NCBI GenBank assembly: GCA_964534125.1 | Contig: CAZHOJ010000001.1 | Span: 558,001 to 622,000 of the forward strand | DNA length: 64,000 nucleotides | Direction of reading: 5' to 3' | Source: 2-02-FULL-55-14 sp964534125 | GTDB taxonomy: Bacteria; Bacteroidota; Ignavibacteria; UBA10030 | In this document: positions 61,752-64,000 of the stretch, in pieces | How the letters are laid out: the number at the start of each line of letters is the position of its first letter | Numbering within the stretch: position 1 is the first letter of the stretch | Notes under the pieces: model-generated | Seen by the model: only the letters and a program-made list of their open reading frames with translations | The model's database searches: none | What the model was told of the DNA's origin: nothing | Position numbers and translations under genes: made by a program

Positions 61752-62792
61752 GCGGGACGCAGCGCGCGGCGATCGCACGGCGATGACAATCGTGAGGAAC
61801 ACCACGGCAAGTCCGGCCAGGACCAGCGGGATGCTGCGTGTTCTGACAGCGTAGACGCGCGGTGGAACCGCCTGAAGCCCGTATCGCTCCGACAATCCCC
61901 TCAGGTTCAGCAGATGGATGACGGGGATCCCCTCTTCGTTCACACGCACCATCACTCCCCTGTCTTCATGCTCACACGTCACCTGGTCAGACCAGAGTCC
62001 GGTCGGGAGTGAGGATGCGTGGGCGCAGCCGCCGAGCATCGCCTGATTCCCGCCGATATTGATGAGCAGGCCGATGCTCTCCCGACGGAACACATCATGA
62101 CGGATCGCTATCGCTTCCTGGAGTGACGATGGAACGACCAGCGACCGGCCGGTCCGCCGCACGCTCTTTTCTATTGCGTCGATCCCCTCCATCGCCATAC
62201 CCACCCCGGCATCCTCTTCTCCGCCCCGTGTGACGAACACAGACCGGAAAGGAACATCTGCCTGATCACCAAGGATGTGCTCCATGTCGGCCCAGGTGAG
62301 GTCCTCTCTGTTGGCGCCGTACATCGAAGCGCCGAGCGAGCTGACGAGAACACCGCGCTGTCCCAGTTCGTCGAGTGCCGCCAGCACGCTTATGCCGAGG
62401 CCCGGGAACGACCCTGAAAGCGCGACACCGACCGGACGGCCGGTGTCAGCTCCGGACTCCCGTATCATGCGCACGAGCAGCGACGCGAAGAACGGGTCGA
62501 GCGAGAGCCTCTTTGCCTCCAGCGAGCCGAGCGTGGTCGTCAACGGCGAATATTCCGGGCCCAGAAGCTCACCATGCGGAACATCGGGGAAGAAATTCTC
62601 CGTCCCGCGACGGTTCATCTCTCCTTCCAGGAGCTCCGCATATCGCCGCGATCGCACAGCGGCTCCCTTCATCACGGCGGCGTCCGGATGTTCGCGGTCG
62701 GTCGTACCAAGCCCCTCAATGAAGACCAGGACCACTACGGCTGCGATGGCCGGCGGCAGCAACCTCTGCACTGAAAGCGGATGGGGCCTCAT
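61734..62792 (-). CDS. pgsW: Poly-gamma-glutamate system protein PgsW
   Basis: A 352-residue membrane protein from ATG 62792 (MRPHPLSVQRLL), overlapping pgsC by ATGA; an upstream ATG at 62831 lies within pgsC. An N-terminal membrane segment (about 13-30, LLPPAIAAVVVLVFIEGLG), a large soluble domain (ALSGSFPGLGISVLAALD, SSLGASMYGANREDLTW, NIGGNQAMLGGC) and a C-terminal membrane segment (about 325-345) match the PgsW family found beside pgsB and pgsC. Its exact task in polymer synthesis or export is not established. pgsA, the usual capsule-anchoring gene, is not within view. Confidence 0.88.
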   Translation of the reverse strand: MRPHPLSVQRLLPPAIAAVVVLVFIEGLGTTDREHPDAAVMKGAAVRSRRYAELLEGEMNRRGTENFFPDVPHGELLGPEYSPLTTTLGSLEAKRLSLDPFFASLLVRMIRESGADTGRPVGVALSGSFPGLGISVLAALDELGQRGVLVSSLGASMYGANREDLTWADMEHILGDQADVPFRSVFVTRGGEEDAGVGMAMEGIDAIEKSVRRTGRSLVVPSSLQEAIAIRHDVFRRESIGLLINIGGNQAMLGGCAHASSLPTGLWSDQVTCEHEDRGVMVRVNEEGIPVIHLLNLRGLSERYGLQAVPPRVYAVRTRSIPLVLAGLAVVFLTIVIAVRSPRAASRLLRQD

Positions 62793-63226
62793 GCCGCATA
62801 CCCCGCGAGGATGAGCACAAGATAGGTGCAAACCGTGACGATGGCGATTGCAGCGAGCGTGCGCAGCGGTCCCTGCTTGCGCATCTCGTTGCCGATGAGC
62901 CCCGGGATGACAAAGCCGATCGCACGGATATCGACCGGCATAGAAGGCATCGGCATTATGTACATGTCAACAAGGACCGTGAGCGAGAACCCGAGCACGA
63001 CAGCGAACAGAAGCGTCCGCCGTCCATAGAGCAAGAGATACCGCGAAGCCACGAAGAGGACGATCCAGACGATCAGGGCAAGGATGAGCGTTGCCAGGAT
63101 CCGTTCCGGGAAGAGGATGGAGAGAGCGATATAACCGGGAGCGACGACGCCGCCCGGAGACACGCCTGTCAGTTCATAGAAGAGGAAGCCGACCACAAGG
63201 CCGATGAACAAAGCTTCAATGACCAT
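62789..63226 (-). CDS. pgsC: Poly-gamma-glutamate biosynthesis protein PgsC/CapC
   Basis: A 145-residue, four- to five-span inner-membrane protein. ATG 63226 (MVIEALFIGLVVGFLFYELT) is preceded by AGGGAG at a 6-base spacing and is preferred over ATG 63247. The family segment GVSPGGVVAPGYIAL is present, followed by alternating hydrophobic helices and DIRAIGFVIPGLIGNEMRKQG. PgsC forms the membrane part of the PgsBC ligase that polymerises glutamate through gamma linkages. It overlaps pgsB by 11 bp and pgsW by 4 bp. Confidence 0.93.
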   Translation of the reverse strand: MVIEALFIGLVVGFLFYELTGVSPGGVVAPGYIALSILFPERILATLILALIVWIVLFVASRYLLLYGRRTLLFAVVLGFSLTVLVDMYIMPMPSMPVDIRAIGFVIPGLIGNEMRKQGPLRTLAAIAIVTVCTYLVLILAGYAA

Positions 63227-64000
63227 GCGTCGCTCCCTGGAACGCATCGATGATACGGAAGCCGTCGCCGCCGATGTTCATCAATCCGACGAAGGTCGCC
63301 GCACCCCGCGTCAGTACGCTGCAGCGTTCGGGCGCATGCCGCACATCATCGTCCGACCATTGATGCAGGATCGATGGATCGACACCGGCATGAACGAGCG
63401 CGCGCCCGCAGTAGCCGCTGTGCGAACCAGTCACGATCACACCGCTGAGATCGCGTCTTGTCGCGACCCACTGCGTGAATTGCCTCGTTCGAAGAGGCCG
63501 GTCAGCCCTTGTATTGAGGATGAGGAAAAGGTTCCCCGTGACAGATCCTGATGCGCGGCAGGATCCGAGGAACAGCTCTGCTGACTGCGCATCATTCACA
63601 CTGAAACCGTCGATGAACACACGCCGGACACCGCCGGACTCCCATGGATAGGACTGAGGGACTGACGCCGCGGCCTCCTTCGTGATAGCCTCCAGGGCGA
63701 TGCGCGGATCGACTCCCGCCTCGATGCAGGCTTGCAGGGCCAGGGCGATGTTCCCTCGTCGAAAGTCCGGGATCGGACTATCTGCATTATCGCCGTTCTC
63801 TGTCCTTACGATCCTCCTGCCGGCAGCTGAAGAAATGCCGGTATCGAGGTCCTCCAGGACCCCGCCTGGAAGCACCAGCACACCGGTGCCTGCGACTGCT
63901 GCTGCGGCAGGACCTTCGAGCGGCGTAAGGCCTCCATAGACCTCAGCATGGTCCTCACGCACATTGGTCAGGACCGAGACGGTCGGTCGGAGCACGTCGG
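63216..64000 (-). CDS. pgsB: Poly-gamma-glutamate synthase PgsB/CapB, 5' end cut by window edge
   Basis: C-terminal 260 or so residues of a Mur-ligase-like amide ligase; the gene continues past position 64000, so the N-terminal ATP-binding loop is not visible. TVSVLTNVREDHAEVYG is the PgsB-typical segment with the VREDH motif, followed by DFRRGNIALALQACIEAG and FIDGFSVNDAQSAELFL, then NTRADRPLRTRQF and VTGSHSGYC in the C-terminal domain. It activates glutamate with ATP to extend poly-gamma-glutamate. It precedes pgsC and pgsW on the same strand. Confidence 0.92.
   Translation of the reverse strand, partial: DVLRPTVSVLTNVREDHAEVYGGLTPLEGPAAAAVAGTGVLVLPGGVLEDLDTGISSAAGRRIVRTENGDNADSPIPDFRRGNIALALQACIEAGVDPRIALEAITKEAAASVPQSYPWESGGVRRVFIDGFSVNDAQSAELFLGSCRASGSVTGNLFLILNTRADRPLRTRQFTQWVATRRDLSGVIVTGSHSGYCGRALVHAGVDPSILHQWSDDDVRHAPERCSVLTRGAATFVGLMNIGGDGFRIIDAFQGATHGH

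Overview
The window looks like chromosomal DNA of a free-living Gram-negative bacterium of the Bacteroidota/Chlorobiota side of the FCB superphylum, most like an Ignavibacteria-type lineage with a fairly GC-rich genome. The reasons: at least six secreted proteins end in the type IX secretion (T9SS) sorting domain with the NYPNPFNPST-type motif; a PorV/PorQ-family outer-membrane protein and a TonB receptor with an N-terminal carboxypeptidase-regulatory-like domain are present; and CMP-KDO synthetase (LPS) shows an outer membrane. I see no rRNA, tRNA, CRISPR array or prophage. The assignment rests on gene content, not on a phylogenetic marker.

Layout. 1-3113: a truncated metallo-beta-lactamase-fold hydrolase divergent from RidA, methylglyoxal synthase, a TIP30-like oxidoreductase, a zinc-ribbon protein and a small lipoprotein. 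3355-10397: a tightly coupled minus-strand operon for a TetR-controlled, YbhFSR-like tripartite ABC efflux pump with its own TolC; two matching 28-bp sites in front are probable operators. 10646-18105: a DUF885 protein, an M24 peptidase, then lysine 2,3-aminomutase, a GNAT acetyltransferase and two paralogous D-Ala-D-Ala-ligase-like ATP-grasp enzymes, possibly a beta-lysine metabolite locus. 18291-33509: mostly housekeeping on the minus strand (recG, pyrG, kdsB, plsC, M48 protease, NamZ-type muramidase, trmH, EamA transporter), interrupted by a three-gene unit of secreted matrixin protease, partner protein and amidohydrolase. 33630-36803: a large T9SS-exported twin-HKD phospholipase D-like protein.

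From 36980 transcription switches to the plus strand: MutT, MutY and Ogg2 form a compact oxidised-guanine (GO) repair operon, followed by a saccharopine-dehydrogenase-family enzyme, a short pilin-like protein, YajQ, an N-acetylmuramoyl-L-alanine amidase, and a complete transcription unit (promoter 42783, terminator 50341) of TonB receptor, 1170-residue exported protein and PorV-family protein. A beta-propeller lipoprotein and a strong terminator follow. At 51909-52628 sits a REP-like island: a Y1/RAYT-type transposase with a stop at codon 3, flanked by two palindromes whose differences are compensatory, then a 36-bp tandem repeat. 52705-60159 holds three T9SS cargo proteins and a VanX-type dipeptidase on the minus strand. 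The right end carries pgsB (cut by the window edge), pgsC and pgsW for poly-gamma-glutamate, convergent with another T9SS cargo gene.

Recurring themes are cell-envelope remodelling (amidase, NamZ, VanX, Ddl-like ligases), T9SS export, oxidised-nucleotide repair and drug/solute efflux.
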